Source of the DNA: Corallococcus coralloides DSM 2259
GTDB taxonomy: Bacteria > Myxococcota > Myxococcia > Myxococcales > Myxococcaceae
Assembly (NCBI RefSeq): GCF_000255295.1
Contig: NC_017030.1
Location: 6,484,328 to 6,548,327 of the forward strand
Length of the DNA stretch: 64,000 bases
Direction: 5' to 3'
The position numbers were made by a program, and so were the translations under genes. Of the stretch, positions 46,326 to 54,724 are shown piece by piece (position 1 is the stretch's first letter; every line of letters starts with the position of its first letter). The notes under the pieces are model-generated. The model saw only the letters and a program-made list of their open reading frames with translations, was not told the DNA's origin and made no database searches.

Positions 46326-48557
46326 GTGCTCCACCGTCAGTTCCTGGACCATGCGAAGGCCGTGGCCCGCTTCGCTCCCGTGCGGCCCGCGGTGAAGGCG
46401 GGCTTGCGCGCCGCGCTCGCGTTCTTCGTCCCCACCGTCGTGGGCACCGCGCTGAACCTGCCCGGTGCCCTGTGGCTCGCGGTGGGCGGCTTCAACACGT
46501 CCTTCGTGGACAAGGGCGGCTCCTACCACGCCCGCTTCCGCGCCATGGGCGGCACGGCGCTGGCGGCGGCGGTGTCCGCGGTGCTGGGAGGCCTGGCGGG
46601 AATGCACCCGGCCCTGGCCATTCCCGCCACCCTGCTGTGGGTGACGGCGTGGAGCTTCGCGGGCGTGTACGGCGCCGCGGCGAACCTCACCGGCAACATC
46701 GCCGCCACCACCTTCGTCATCGCGCTGGGCCTGCCCGCGGGCAGCGTCGTGAACGCGCTGGAGTCCGGCGCGGCGGTGTTGGTTGGCTCGGCGTGGGCCA
46801 TGATGCTGTCGCTGGTGCTCTGGCCCATCCGTCCCTACCGGCCCGCGCGCAAGGCGGTGGCGGCGTGCTTCGACGCGGTGGCGGACTACGCGGAGGGGCT
46901 GTCGCGCACGGTCCAGGGCGCGCGCGAGGACGCCTGGCAGGCGCTCATCCAGGAGCAGCACGGGCGGATCCGCGAGACGCTGGAGCTGGCGCGCACCACG
47001 CTCGCGGCCACGCGCCAGGGCCGGGTGGAGCGCGGCCGGGGTGAGCGGCTGCTGGTGCTGCTGGAGTCCGCGGACGCGATGTTCATGGGGCTCATCGCCC
47101 TGGGCGAGCAGTTGGAGAGCCTGGGCCCGCCGGTGAGCGGCCCCGTGGGCGACCCGCGCGCGGCGGTGGCCGTGGCGCTGCTGGACTGCGCCAACACGGC
47201 CCGGGACCTGGTGCGGCTGGTGGAGCAGGAGGGCCGCAGCCGCAGGCCCCAGCCGGAGTGGGACGGACGCGCGCTGAAGGACGCGGTCGGTGACCTGGAC
47301 GCGCGCGGGCTCGTCACGCGGCTGGAGCGGGCGCGGCTGACGGACATCGCCAGGCTGCTCACGGGGATGCGCGAGCGCGCGGACGTGGCGCTGGACACCG
47401 CGTGCCGGCTGGCCGGCCCCCTTACTGAGACCCCGCCCCCCGCGCGCGCGCTGGCCGAGGAGTCGCACACGTCCCTGATGGACCCGGTGCGCGCGCACCT
47501 CACGCTGGACTCGGAGGTGCTGCGGCACGCGCTGCGCGTGGGCATCACCACCACGGCGGCGGTCTACATCGCCAGCGTGTTCCGTCCGAACCACGGCTAC
47601 TGGGTGACCATCACCGTGCTCACCATCATGCAGCCGTACACCGGGCCCACCTTCCTCAAGGCGCTCCAGCGGGTGCTGGGGACGGTGGTGGGCGGCCTGC
47701 TGGCCATCGCCGTCGCGTCCTGGCTCCAGAACCCGCACGCGATGATGGGCCTCCTGTTCTGCACCGCGGCCCTGTGCGTGAGCCTCATCCCACTCAACTA
47801 CGGGCTGTTCACCATCTTCGCCACGCTCACCTTCGTGCTGCTGGCGGAGATGGGCAGCGGGGACTGGACGCTGGCCCCGGTGCGCATCGTCAACACGCTC
47901 ATCGGCGGCGCGCTGGCGCTCGCGGGGACCTTCTTCCTGTGGCAGCGCTCGGAGGAGCAGCGCTTCCCGGCGCAGCTGGCGGACGCGCTGCGCGCGGACC
48001 GCGAGTTCTTCGACGTGCTCTCCCGCGGATGGAAGCAAGGCGGGACACCCGATGCGACGGCGCTCGCGGAGGCGCGCCGCAAGCTGGGGCTGGCCACCAT
48101 CAACGCGGAGACGTCCTTCCAGCGCCTGCTCAATGAGCCGCGCTGGCGCACGGAGGCGGTGGAGCCGCTGATGACGCTGCTCGCCTTCACCCGCCGGTTC
48201 GCCGCCGTCTGCACCCTGCTCGCGTCACGGCCTTCCGTGCCCTCCACCTCGGGAGTGCAAGAGGCCCTGTCGCGCTTCGCGCGCGCCATGGACGCGAGCA
48301 TGGAAGACCTGGCGGACGCGGTTCACCACGGCCGCCCGCCCAAGCCGCTGCCCGCTTTCGACGCGCTCATCGGCTGGAACGTCCCCACCCCGGACGCGGC
48401 TGGCGCGGCGATGGGCGCCGAGGCCCCCCTGCTCCAGTCCCAGCTGGAGCGGCTGGTGCGCCAGCTCACCGTGCTCCACACCGCCGCCACCCGCCGCCTG
48501 GAGGCCCTCCCCACGGCTTCGTCCCAGGCCCAGCCTTCCACGATTAACGGGCCTTAA
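46326..48557 (+). CDS. FUSC-family inner-membrane transporter
   Basis: A 743-residue membrane protein of the fusaric-acid-resistance/YccS-like (FUSC) family, thought to export small aromatic or amphipathic acids. It has two hydrophobic blocks of about five to six helices each (about 25-170 and 410-545) separated by a long cytoplasmic helical region, and a C-terminal helical domain; this double arrangement is the family hallmark. Motif-like phrases: ALWLAVGGFNTSF in the first block, PNHGYWVTITVLTIMQP in the second. The GTG at 46326 has a GGGGGAGG directly upstream and is preferred to an ATG 23 codons earlier. It lies about 95 bp after the ATP-grasp gene on the same strand and might export its product. 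Confidence 0.85.
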   Translation: MLHRQFLDHAKAVARFAPVRPAVKAGLRAALAFFVPTVVGTALNLPGALWLAVGGFNTSFVDKGGSYHARFRAMGGTALAAAVSAVLGGLAGMHPALAIPATLLWVTAWSFAGVYGAAANLTGNIAATTFVIALGLPAGSVVNALESGAAVLVGSAWAMMLSLVLWPIRPYRPARKAVAACFDAVADYAEGLSRTVQGAREDAWQALIQEQHGRIRETLELARTTLAATRQGRVERGRGERLLVLLESADAMFMGLIALGEQLESLGPPVSGPVGDPRAAVAVALLDCANTARDLVRLVEQEGRSRRPQPEWDGRALKDAVGDLDARGLVTRLERARLTDIARLLTGMRERADVALDTACRLAGPLTETPPPARALAEESHTSLMDPVRAHLTLDSEVLRHALRVGITTTAAVYIASVFRPNHGYWVTITVLTIMQPYTGPTFLKALQRVLGTVVGGLLAIAVASWLQNPHAMMGLLFCTAALCVSLIPLNYGLFTIFATLTFVLLAEMGSGDWTLAPVRIVNTLIGGALALAGTFFLWQRSEEQRFPAQLADALRADREFFDVLSRGWKQGGTPDATALAEARRKLGLATINAETSFQRLLNEPRWRTEAVEPLMTLLAFTRRFAAVCTLLASRPSVPSTSGVQEALSRFARAMDASMEDLADAVHHGRPPKPLPAFDALIGWNVPTPDAAGAAMGAEAPLLQSQLERLVRQLTVLHTAATRRLEALPTASSQAQPSTINGP

Positions 48558-48608
48558 CAGAACAGGCTGAATAGATTGCGGGACTCCTCCTTGGTGTCTG
48601 GAGCCCCC

Positions 48609-50501
48609 ATGTCCTCCTGGCTGTCCCGAGTCCCCCTGCAGGGCCTGCTGCTGGCCGCCTCCACCCTCCTGCCCCCTGTCGCGAGCGCGGCGAACGAGAC
48701 CGTGCGGGTGTGGCTGACGACGACGTCCGGCAGCGCGCTGGCGAAGAAGCTCAACGCGGAGGCGAACAAGGCGTTCGGTCCGGAGACGGGCAGCGCCACG
48801 GCCATCGACGTGAACGAAGGCGTGACGTACCAGACCCTCGACGGGTTTGGCGGCGCGCTCACGGATTCGTCCGCGTGGCTCATCTTCAACTCGCCGCAGC
48901 GCACGGCCATCATGAACGACCTGTTCAGCGTGAGCGCGGGCGCGGGCCAGAGCGCCATCCGCCTGCCCATGGGCGCGTCCGACTTCTCGCGCAACAACTA
49001 CACCTACGACGACACCTGCTGCGACCTGAACGACTTCTCCGTGGGTCACGACACGGCGTACATCCTGCCGCTCTTGAAGCAGGCGCGCGCCATCAACCCG
49101 GAGGTGAAGGTGTTCGCGGTGCCGTGGAGCGCGCCCGCGTGGATGAAGTTCAACAACTCGCTCACCGGCGGCGGCTACCTGCGCAATGACCTGTACGGCA
49201 CCTATGCGAACTACTTCGTGCGCTTCGTGCAGGCCTACCAGGCGAACGGCGTGCCCATCCACGCGCTGAGCCTCCAGAACGAGCCGCACAACGCCAACGG
49301 CGGCTACGCGACGATGCAGATGGAGTCCAACGACCAATCCGTCTTCGCCGCCCAGTATCTGCGCCCCGCGCTCAACGCCGCGGGCTTCAACGGCGTGAAG
49401 GTGCTGGCGTGGGACCACAACTGGCACGACGGCTCGGGCCCGGCGGGCTATCCGCACGAAGTGATGGCCTACAACGGCGGGCAGGCGCAGAACGCCGTCG
49501 CGGGCGTGGCCTACCACTGCTACGAGAGCCCCGAGGGCAGCTACAGCGTCCAGTCCGCGTTCCATGACGCCTACCCCGCCAAGGAGGTGCACTTCACCGA
49601 GTGCACCGGCGGATTCTGGGCCACCAACGCCGCGGCGAACCTGGAGTGGGCGCTGCAGAACAACCTCTTCGGGCCGCTGCGCCACTGGTCGCGCACGTCC
49701 TTCTACTGGAACCTGGCCCTGGACCCGAACCACGGGCCGCGCGTGGGCGGCTGCGCGGACTGCCGGGGCATGTTCACCGTGGACAACGCCAACGGCACGT
49801 ACACGCGCAACGAGGAGTACTACGCGTGGGCGCACCTGGCGAAGGTGGTGCGGCCGGGCGCGGTGCGCGTGGGCGCCACGTCGCTGGGCAACAACAACGT
49901 CGAGACGCTCGCCTTCCGCAACCCGGACGGCTCGCGTGCGCTCATCGCGCTGAACTCGAATGACGGCGCCACGCTGTCCTTCAAGGTCCGCTGGAACGGC
50001 CAGGCCTTCGAGTACACGCTGCCGCCGCGCTCGGTGGCGTCCTTCCAGTGGGGCGGGACGTCCGGCCCGCAGGGGCCGTGGTACCGGCTGGTCAACAAGG
50101 CCACCGGAAAGTGCGTGGACATCGTGGGCCCGTCCGCGGCGGACGGCACCGGGCTGCACCAGTGGGCGTGCCACACGGGCGCAAGCCAGCAGTGGTCCCT
50201 GGTGGCCACGGACAGCGGCTACTCGCGGCTGGTGTCGCGCCACAGCGGCAAGGCGGTGGACGTGGCGGACGCAAGCCAGGCGGACGGCGCGCGCGTGCAG
50301 CAGTGGTCCTGGGCGGGCGGCGCCAACCAGCAGTTCAAGCCGGTGGCCACCACCGGCGGCTACACCCGCTTCGAGGCCCGCCACAGCGGCAAGGTGCTGG
50401 ACGTGAGCAACTGCTGGAGCAGCGGCGACGGGGCCGCTGTCCAGCAATGGGTCTGGTCCAACAACGACTGCCAGCAGTTCCGCCTGGAAGCCATGCCCTG
50501 A
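48609..50501 (+). CDS. Secreted GH30-family glycosidase with ricin-B lectin domain
   Basis: A 630-residue exported glycosidase. Signal peptide about 1-28 (LQGLLLAASTLLPPVASA). The catalytic (beta/alpha)8 barrel plus side beta domain (about 40-480) matches glycoside hydrolase family 30 (glucosylceramidase, beta-1,6-glucanase): DGFGGALTDSSA, the acid/base E225 in SLQNEPHN and the nucleophile E331 in HFTECTGGF. A ricin-type beta-trefoil (CBM13) follows (about 490-630), with three QQW/QQF repeats. It would act on beta-linked glucans or related chains; GH30 subfamily cannot be fixed by eye. GGAG five bases before the ATG supports the start. Confidence 0.92.
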   Translation: MSSWLSRVPLQGLLLAASTLLPPVASAANETVRVWLTTTSGSALAKKLNAEANKAFGPETGSATAIDVNEGVTYQTLDGFGGALTDSSAWLIFNSPQRTAIMNDLFSVSAGAGQSAIRLPMGASDFSRNNYTYDDTCCDLNDFSVGHDTAYILPLLKQARAINPEVKVFAVPWSAPAWMKFNNSLTGGGYLRNDLYGTYANYFVRFVQAYQANGVPIHALSLQNEPHNANGGYATMQMESNDQSVFAAQYLRPALNAAGFNGVKVLAWDHNWHDGSGPAGYPHEVMAYNGGQAQNAVAGVAYHCYESPEGSYSVQSAFHDAYPAKEVHFTECTGGFWATNAAANLEWALQNNLFGPLRHWSRTSFYWNLALDPNHGPRVGGCADCRGMFTVDNANGTYTRNEEYYAWAHLAKVVRPGAVRVGATSLGNNNVETLAFRNPDGSRALIALNSNDGATLSFKVRWNGQAFEYTLPPRSVASFQWGGTSGPQGPWYRLVNKATGKCVDIVGPSAADGTGLHQWACHTGASQQWSLVATDSGYSRLVSRHSGKAVDVADASQADGARVQQWSWAGGANQQFKPVATTGGYTRFEARHSGKVLDVSNCWSSGDGAAVQQWVWSNNDCQQFRLEAMP

Positions 50502-51263
50502 TCAGGGCACCGTCGCCAGGAAGCCCTCGAGCAGCGTGTTCACCTGCTCGGGGGCGTCCAGCTGCACCCAGTGCCCCGTGCCCGTCACCAGCTTCGACGG
50601 AAGGCTCGGGACGAGCACGTGGTACGCGCCGGGGGTCTGGTTGAGCGGCGTGATGACGGACAGGGACGGTCCCGGGTAGCGCTTCAGCGCGGTGACGGGA
50701 TCGAACTTGAGCAGCGAGCCCATGGCAGCCTTCACCGCCGCGCGCTGCGTGCGCCGCAGCTGTCCCAGCACCTGCTCACGCACCTGGGGCGTGGACGGCT
50801 CCAGCAGCGTGCCCCAGTACTGCTCGATGACCTGCGCCCAGCCGTCGGTGTCGAGCGCGGCCATCATCCCCTCGGCCGCCTCCTTCGGAACCTCGCGGCC
50901 GTCGGATGCCGGATCCAACAGGAAGAGCCCCGCCACGCGCTCCGGGTGCGCCGCCGCGTACGCCACGCACACCGCGCCGCCCAGGCTGTGCCCCACCAGC
51001 ACCACGCGGGACAGCCCCAGCCCGTCCACCACCGTGGCCACGTCCTGGGAGAAGTCCTCCACCGTGAAGTCCGCGTTCAACGTGAGCGTGGACCGGCCGT
51101 GCCCCCGCAGGTCCAGCGCGACCGCACGGCGCTGCTTGCGCACCTGCTGGAGCTGCGCCGCCCACTGCCGCGTGTCGCCACAGGCCGAGTGCACGAACAC
51201 CACCGGTGTGCCCGGCCCCGTCCCGCCATCGTCCACGAACAGCTCACCCGCCGTGCCCTTCAT
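50502..51263 (-). CDS. Alpha/beta hydrolase
   Basis: A 253-residue cytoplasmic alpha/beta hydrolase. Family signs: PVVFVHSACGDTRQW (oxyanion loop), LDLRGHGRS, the nucleophile elbow GHSLGG, a late TGTGHWVQLD with the catalytic histidine, and ERVAGLFLLDPAS. These fit the common lipase/epoxide-hydrolase/peroxidase-like group with a nucleophile serine, so it is an esterase-like enzyme of unknown substrate. The ATG at 51263 (MKGTAGELFVDDGG) is preferred to upstream in-frame starts. It converges on the GH30 gene with no gap and is divergent from the receiver-kinase gene. Confidence 0.85.
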   Translation of the reverse strand: MKGTAGELFVDDGGTGPGTPVVFVHSACGDTRQWAAQLQQVRKQRRAVALDLRGHGRSTLTLNADFTVEDFSQDVATVVDGLGLSRVVLVGHSLGGAVCVAYAAAHPERVAGLFLLDPASDGREVPKEAAEGMMAALDTDGWAQVIEQYWGTLLEPSTPQVREQVLGQLRRTQRAAVKAAMGSLLKFDPVTALKRYPGPSLSVITPLNQTPGAYHVLVPSLPSKLVTGTGHWVQLDAPEQVNTLLEGFLATVP

Positions 51264-51358
51264 GTCCCCGTGCCTTTCCGGGCCGGAAATCCGGCCACGC
51301 GTCGATGCCTGGAATCCTGCGTCCGTCGGCCCGCCTGGGGAAAGGCTGACGGCTCCAG

Positions 51359-51377
51359 CGCCGGATCCGTCCGGCGG
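51359..51377. promoter_or_regulatory. Short palindrome matching the metallopeptidase leader hairpin
   Basis: CGCCGGA and TCCGGCG flank a 4-base loop in the divergent region between the alpha/beta hydrolase (start 51263) and receiver-kinase (start 51424). The 19 bases match 33937-33955 at 18 positions. Confidence 0.4.
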
Positions 51378-51423
51378 GCAACACCCGGCAGGGCACCCGG
51401 CGCACTCCCGCCGATCTTTTTTG

Positions 51424-52602
51424 ATGCGGATGGTTCCATTCGCCGCCCTCGCCCCCACTGTTCGCGCTGCACCGCCCGTGAACTCCTCCGACGCCAAGAA
51501 CGCCCACGCAGGCCGCACCCCCATCACGGTCCTCAACGTCAACGACGACCCGGCGACGCTGTACCTGCTCAGCCTCACGCTGAAGCAGGGCGGCTACCAG
51601 GTGCTCGAGGCCACGGGAGGGCGCGAGGCGCTCCGGCTCGCCCAGGGGCGGCCCGACCTGGTGCTGCTGGACGTGCACATGCCGGACATCGACGGCTATG
51701 AGGTGTGCCGCCGCCTGCGCGCGGACGAGGCCACGCACGACCTGCTCATCGCCCACCTGTCGTCCGTGTCCGTCCAGCGCGAGGACCGCGTGCGGGGCCT
51801 GGCCCAGGGCGCGGACGCGTACTGGACGCGGCCCCTGGCGGAGGACGAGCTGCTCGCGAACATCGAGGCGCTCTTGCGCCTGCAGACCCGCGCCCGGGAC
51901 GCCGTGCGCGCGCGCGACCGGTTCCTCAGCATCGCCGCGCATGAGCTGAAGACGCCCCTCACCGTGCTGCGCCTCAACCTGGAGCGCGCGGTGGAGATGG
52001 TGGTCCACGACGCGGATGCGGACGGCGCCATGGGCAAGCGCCTCACGCCCGCGGTGCGCCACCTCACGCGGCTGCAGAACCTGGTGGACAACCTGCTGGA
52101 CGTGTCCCGCCTGTCCACGCAGGGCATGGCGCTCCAGGTGGAGACGGTGGACTTCTCCCAGGTGGTGCGCGAACAGGTGGAGCGCTTCCAGGCTCCGGCC
52201 CGCAGCGCGAACGTGGAGCTGACCGCGGAGCTGCCGGACGCACCCGTCCTCCTCTTCGGGGACCGGCGCCTGCTGGAGCAGGCCGTGGGCCACCTGCTGT
52301 CCAACGCCATCAAGTTCGGCGAGGACCGGCCCGCGAAGGCGCGCCTGTCCACGCACGAAGGCCACGCGGTGCTCGCCGTGGAGGACCAGGGCGTGGGCAT
52401 CGCGCCGGAGGAGCACGCGCGCATCTTCCGCCGCTTCGAGCGCGTGGCTTCCGGAGGCCGCTTCGACGGTCTGGGCCTGGGGCTCTACCTGGCCCAGGAG
52501 ATCGCCGCCGCGCACGACGGCACGTTGAGCGTGAAGAGCGCCCTGGGCCAGGGCGCGTGTTTCGAGTTGAGGCTGCCCCTGCATCGCACCCAGCGGTACT
52601 GA
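51424..52602 (+). CDS. Receiver-histidine kinase hybrid (N-terminal receiver)
   Basis: A 392-residue soluble protein: receiver first (about 30-150: VLNVNDDPATL, phosphoacceptor Asp in LVLLDVHMPDIDG), then HisKA (HELKTPLTV, about 175) and HATPase (NAIKFGE, DQGVGIAPEE, GLGLGLYLAQEIA) to the end. The receiver's conserved lysine position reads YWTRPLA, Arg instead of Lys, and this may weaken its switch. All kinase residues are intact. The ATG at 51424 is a guess; GTG at 51478 is possible, and neither has a good ribosome-binding site. It is first of a three-gene run with the KaiC-like ATPase and a lone receiver, suggesting that its phosphoryl group or signal is passed to them. Confidence 0.87.
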   Translation: MRMVPFAALAPTVRAAPPVNSSDAKNAHAGRTPITVLNVNDDPATLYLLSLTLKQGGYQVLEATGGREALRLAQGRPDLVLLDVHMPDIDGYEVCRRLRADEATHDLLIAHLSSVSVQREDRVRGLAQGADAYWTRPLAEDELLANIEALLRLQTRARDAVRARDRFLSIAAHELKTPLTVLRLNLERAVEMVVHDADADGAMGKRLTPAVRHLTRLQNLVDNLLDVSRLSTQGMALQVETVDFSQVVREQVERFQAPARSANVELTAELPDAPVLLFGDRRLLEQAVGHLLSNAIKFGEDRPAKARLSTHEGHAVLAVEDQGVGIAPEEHARIFRRFERVASGGRFDGLGLGLYLAQEIAAAHDGTLSVKSALGQGACFELRLPLHRTQRY

Positions 52603-52625
52603 CGCATCCCAAGGGAGAACGATTC

Positions 52626-54251
52626 GTGTCGAACACCGAAGACGCGGACGGCAGCACCCCGTCCAGCGAAGGCAAGAGCCCGGCGAAGCGCCTCGTCACC
52701 AATGTGCCCCGGCTGGACTTCATCACCAAGGGCGGCCTCATCCAGGGCTCGTCCTACGCCATCATCGGCCCCCCGGGCTCCGGCAAGACGGTGCTGGCCA
52801 ACCAGATTGCCTTCCAGCACGTGAAGAACGGCGGCAAGGCGCTCTACGTGACGCTGCTGTCGGAGTCGCACGGGCGCATGCTGGAGAACCTGTCGCAGAT
52901 GACGTTCTTCGACGCCGACGTCATCCCGGACCGGCTCCAGTACCTCAGCGGCTACCGCGACCTGGAGCGCGACGGGCTCAAGGGCCTCCTGGAGCTGTTG
53001 CGCAAGAACGCCCAGGCGCACGGCACCACGCTGCTCATCATCGACGGCATGGACGCGGCGAAGGAGTTCGCCCGCTCGGACCTCTCCTTCAAGCGCTTCC
53101 TCCAGGACCTGCAGACCTTCAGCAGCATCCTGGGCTGCACCACGCTGCTGCTCGCCCCGCACCATGAGGGGGAGATCCACCCGGAGAACACCGCGGTGGA
53201 CGGCATCTTCGAACTGTCCCTCTGGCTGCACGGTCCCCGCGCGGTGCGCGAGCTCATCGCCATCAAGTTCCGCGGCGGGCCGTCCCTCCTGGGCCGCCAC
53301 GAGGTGGAGATCAGCAACCAGGGCATGGTCATCCACCCGCGCACGGAGGTGCAGTTCGCGCACCCCGCCGCGGAGGGGCGCGAGGACCGCATCCGGATGC
53401 CCTTCGGAATCCCCCGTCTGGACGACGCGCTCCGGGGCGGCGTGCTGTCCGGCTCCACCACGCTGCTGTTGGGCGCGCCCGGCACGGGAAAGACGCTCCT
53501 GGGGTTGCACTTCCTCCTCGAGGGCGCGCGCGCGGGCCAGCCGGGCGTCTACTTCGGCTTCTTCGAGACGCCCCCCCGCCTCATCGAGAAGGCGGAGGGC
53601 ACCGGCATGGGGGACCTCAAGAAGTACGTGGACGAGGGCCTCATTGAAATCCAGTGGCAGCCGCCGCTGGAGCACAACCTGGACTCGCTGGCGGAGAAGC
53701 TCCTGGAGCGCATCGAGGAGCGCAAGGTGGACCGCCTGCGCCTCTTCATCGACGGCGTGTCCGGCTTCCGCTCCGCGGCCGTGTACCCGGACCGCATGGG
53801 GCGCTTCTTCTCCGCGCTCACGCACCAGCTGCGGATGATGGACGTCACCACGCTGTACTCGGATGAGACGCCCCTGTTCAGCCCCGGCGTGGACATGCCC
53901 CAGCCGGAGGCCGCTTCCACCGTGGAGAACGTCATCCTGGTGCGCTACGTGGAGCTGCGCTCGCAGCTCTACCGGCTGCTCTCCATCATGAAGATGCGCG
54001 AGAGCGCCTATGACAGCGGCATCCGCGAGTTCTCCATCAGCGAACAGGGCATCCAGGTCGCGGGCACCTTCGAGAGCGCGGAGAGCATCCTCACCGGCCA
54101 CGCGCGCCTGTCCGGCGGCGAGAGCTCCCGCCCCGACCGCGTGAAGGCCCCCCTGGGCGCGAAGAAGAAGCAGGGCCGCAAGGCACCCGCGAAGAAGAAG
54201 CCGGGCTCGAAGAAGGCTCCGGCGGGCGCGTCCCGGCGGAGGCGTTCATGA
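52626..54251 (+). CDS. KaiC-like double-RecA ATPase with lysine-rich tail
   Basis: A 541-residue protein with two KaiC/RadA-type RecA domains. Domain 1 (about 23-250): Walker A GPPGSGKT at 48-55 and Walker B LLIIDGMD. Domain 2 (about 255-490): Walker A GAPGTGKT at 283-290 and Walker B RLFIDGVSG. The layout is that of circadian-clock KaiC relatives, but the neighbours are kinases rather than KaiA/KaiB. The C-terminal ~35 residues are a basic tail (KKKQGRKAPAKKKPG) like histone H1, which could bind nucleic acid or membranes. GTG at 52626 has GGGAGA seven bases upstream. The stop overlaps the downstream receiver start by 4 bp. The function is likely energy-dependent signalling; a clock role is not implied. 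Confidence 0.88.
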   Translation: MSNTEDADGSTPSSEGKSPAKRLVTNVPRLDFITKGGLIQGSSYAIIGPPGSGKTVLANQIAFQHVKNGGKALYVTLLSESHGRMLENLSQMTFFDADVIPDRLQYLSGYRDLERDGLKGLLELLRKNAQAHGTTLLIIDGMDAAKEFARSDLSFKRFLQDLQTFSSILGCTTLLLAPHHEGEIHPENTAVDGIFELSLWLHGPRAVRELIAIKFRGGPSLLGRHEVEISNQGMVIHPRTEVQFAHPAAEGREDRIRMPFGIPRLDDALRGGVLSGSTTLLLGAPGTGKTLLGLHFLLEGARAGQPGVYFGFFETPPRLIEKAEGTGMGDLKKYVDEGLIEIQWQPPLEHNLDSLAEKLLERIEERKVDRLRLFIDGVSGFRSAAVYPDRMGRFFSALTHQLRMMDVTTLYSDETPLFSPGVDMPQPEAASTVENVILVRYVELRSQLYRLLSIMKMRESAYDSGIREFSISEQGIQVAGTFESAESILTGHARLSGGESSRPDRVKAPLGAKKKQGRKAPAKKKPGSKKAPAGASRRRRS

Positions 54252-54604
54252 AGACCGTGCTCGTCGTGGACGATGAGCTGGACATCGCCGAAGCCATCCA
54301 GGCCATCCTGGAAGAGGAACAGCTGCGCGTCGTCGTCTGCGGCAACGGCCGCGAGGCGCTGGCCAAACTCAAGGAGGAGAAGCCCGACCTGGCCATCATC
54401 GACGTGATGATGCCGGTGATGAACGGCTACGAGACCATCGACGCCATCCGCAAGGACGCAAGCCTCCGCTTCCCCATCCTCGTCATGAGCGCCATCCAGC
54501 CGCCCAAGGCCAAGATGGAGGAGCAGCAGTGGTCCGGCTTCCTCAAGAAGCCGTTCTCCCTGCGAGACCTGGTGGACGCCGTGGAGCGGCTGACGTCGTC
54601 GTAG
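54248..54604 (+). CDS. Single-domain response regulator (receiver only)
   Basis: A 118-residue CheY-like receiver with no output domain. All key residues are present: acidic pair VVDDE, phosphoacceptor Asp52 in LAIIDVMMP, serine in ILVMSAI, and the lysine in FLKKPFS (about 99-100). It starts with ATG overlapping the KaiC-like stop by 4 bp, so the two are translationally coupled. Lacking a DNA-binding part, it should act by protein contact, most simply with the KaiC-like ATPase or the receiver-kinase encoded just upstream. Confidence 0.92.
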   Translation: MKTVLVVDDELDIAEAIQAILEEEQLRVVVCGNGREALAKLKEEKPDLAIIDVMMPVMNGYETIDAIRKDASLRFPILVMSAIQPPKAKMEEQQWSGFLKKPFSLRDLVDAVERLTSS

Positions 54605-54629
54605 GTTCCGCTCTCACTTTTTCAGCGCA

Positions 54630-54667
54630 AAGCATCCGCGGCGGGCAGGCAGCCGGCGCGGGTGCTT
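54630..54667 (+). terminator. Long hairpin after the receiver gene
   Basis: AAGCATCCGCG pairs with CGCGGGTGCTT (one G-T pair), extended inside by CGG/CCG past a mismatch, with an 8-base loop. It starts 25 bp past the stop. No U-run follows on the plus strand, so efficiency is uncertain. Confidence 0.5.
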
Positions 54668-54724
54668 CCGGTTGAAATCGAAATATCGCGCGCGCACAGT
54701 GGGTCCACCTGACGCGACGCATCC

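Noticed and set aside
51424-54604. Circadian clock operon
   Set aside because: Only a KaiC-like gene is present; no KaiA or KaiB homologue adjoins, and KaiC relatives have many roles.
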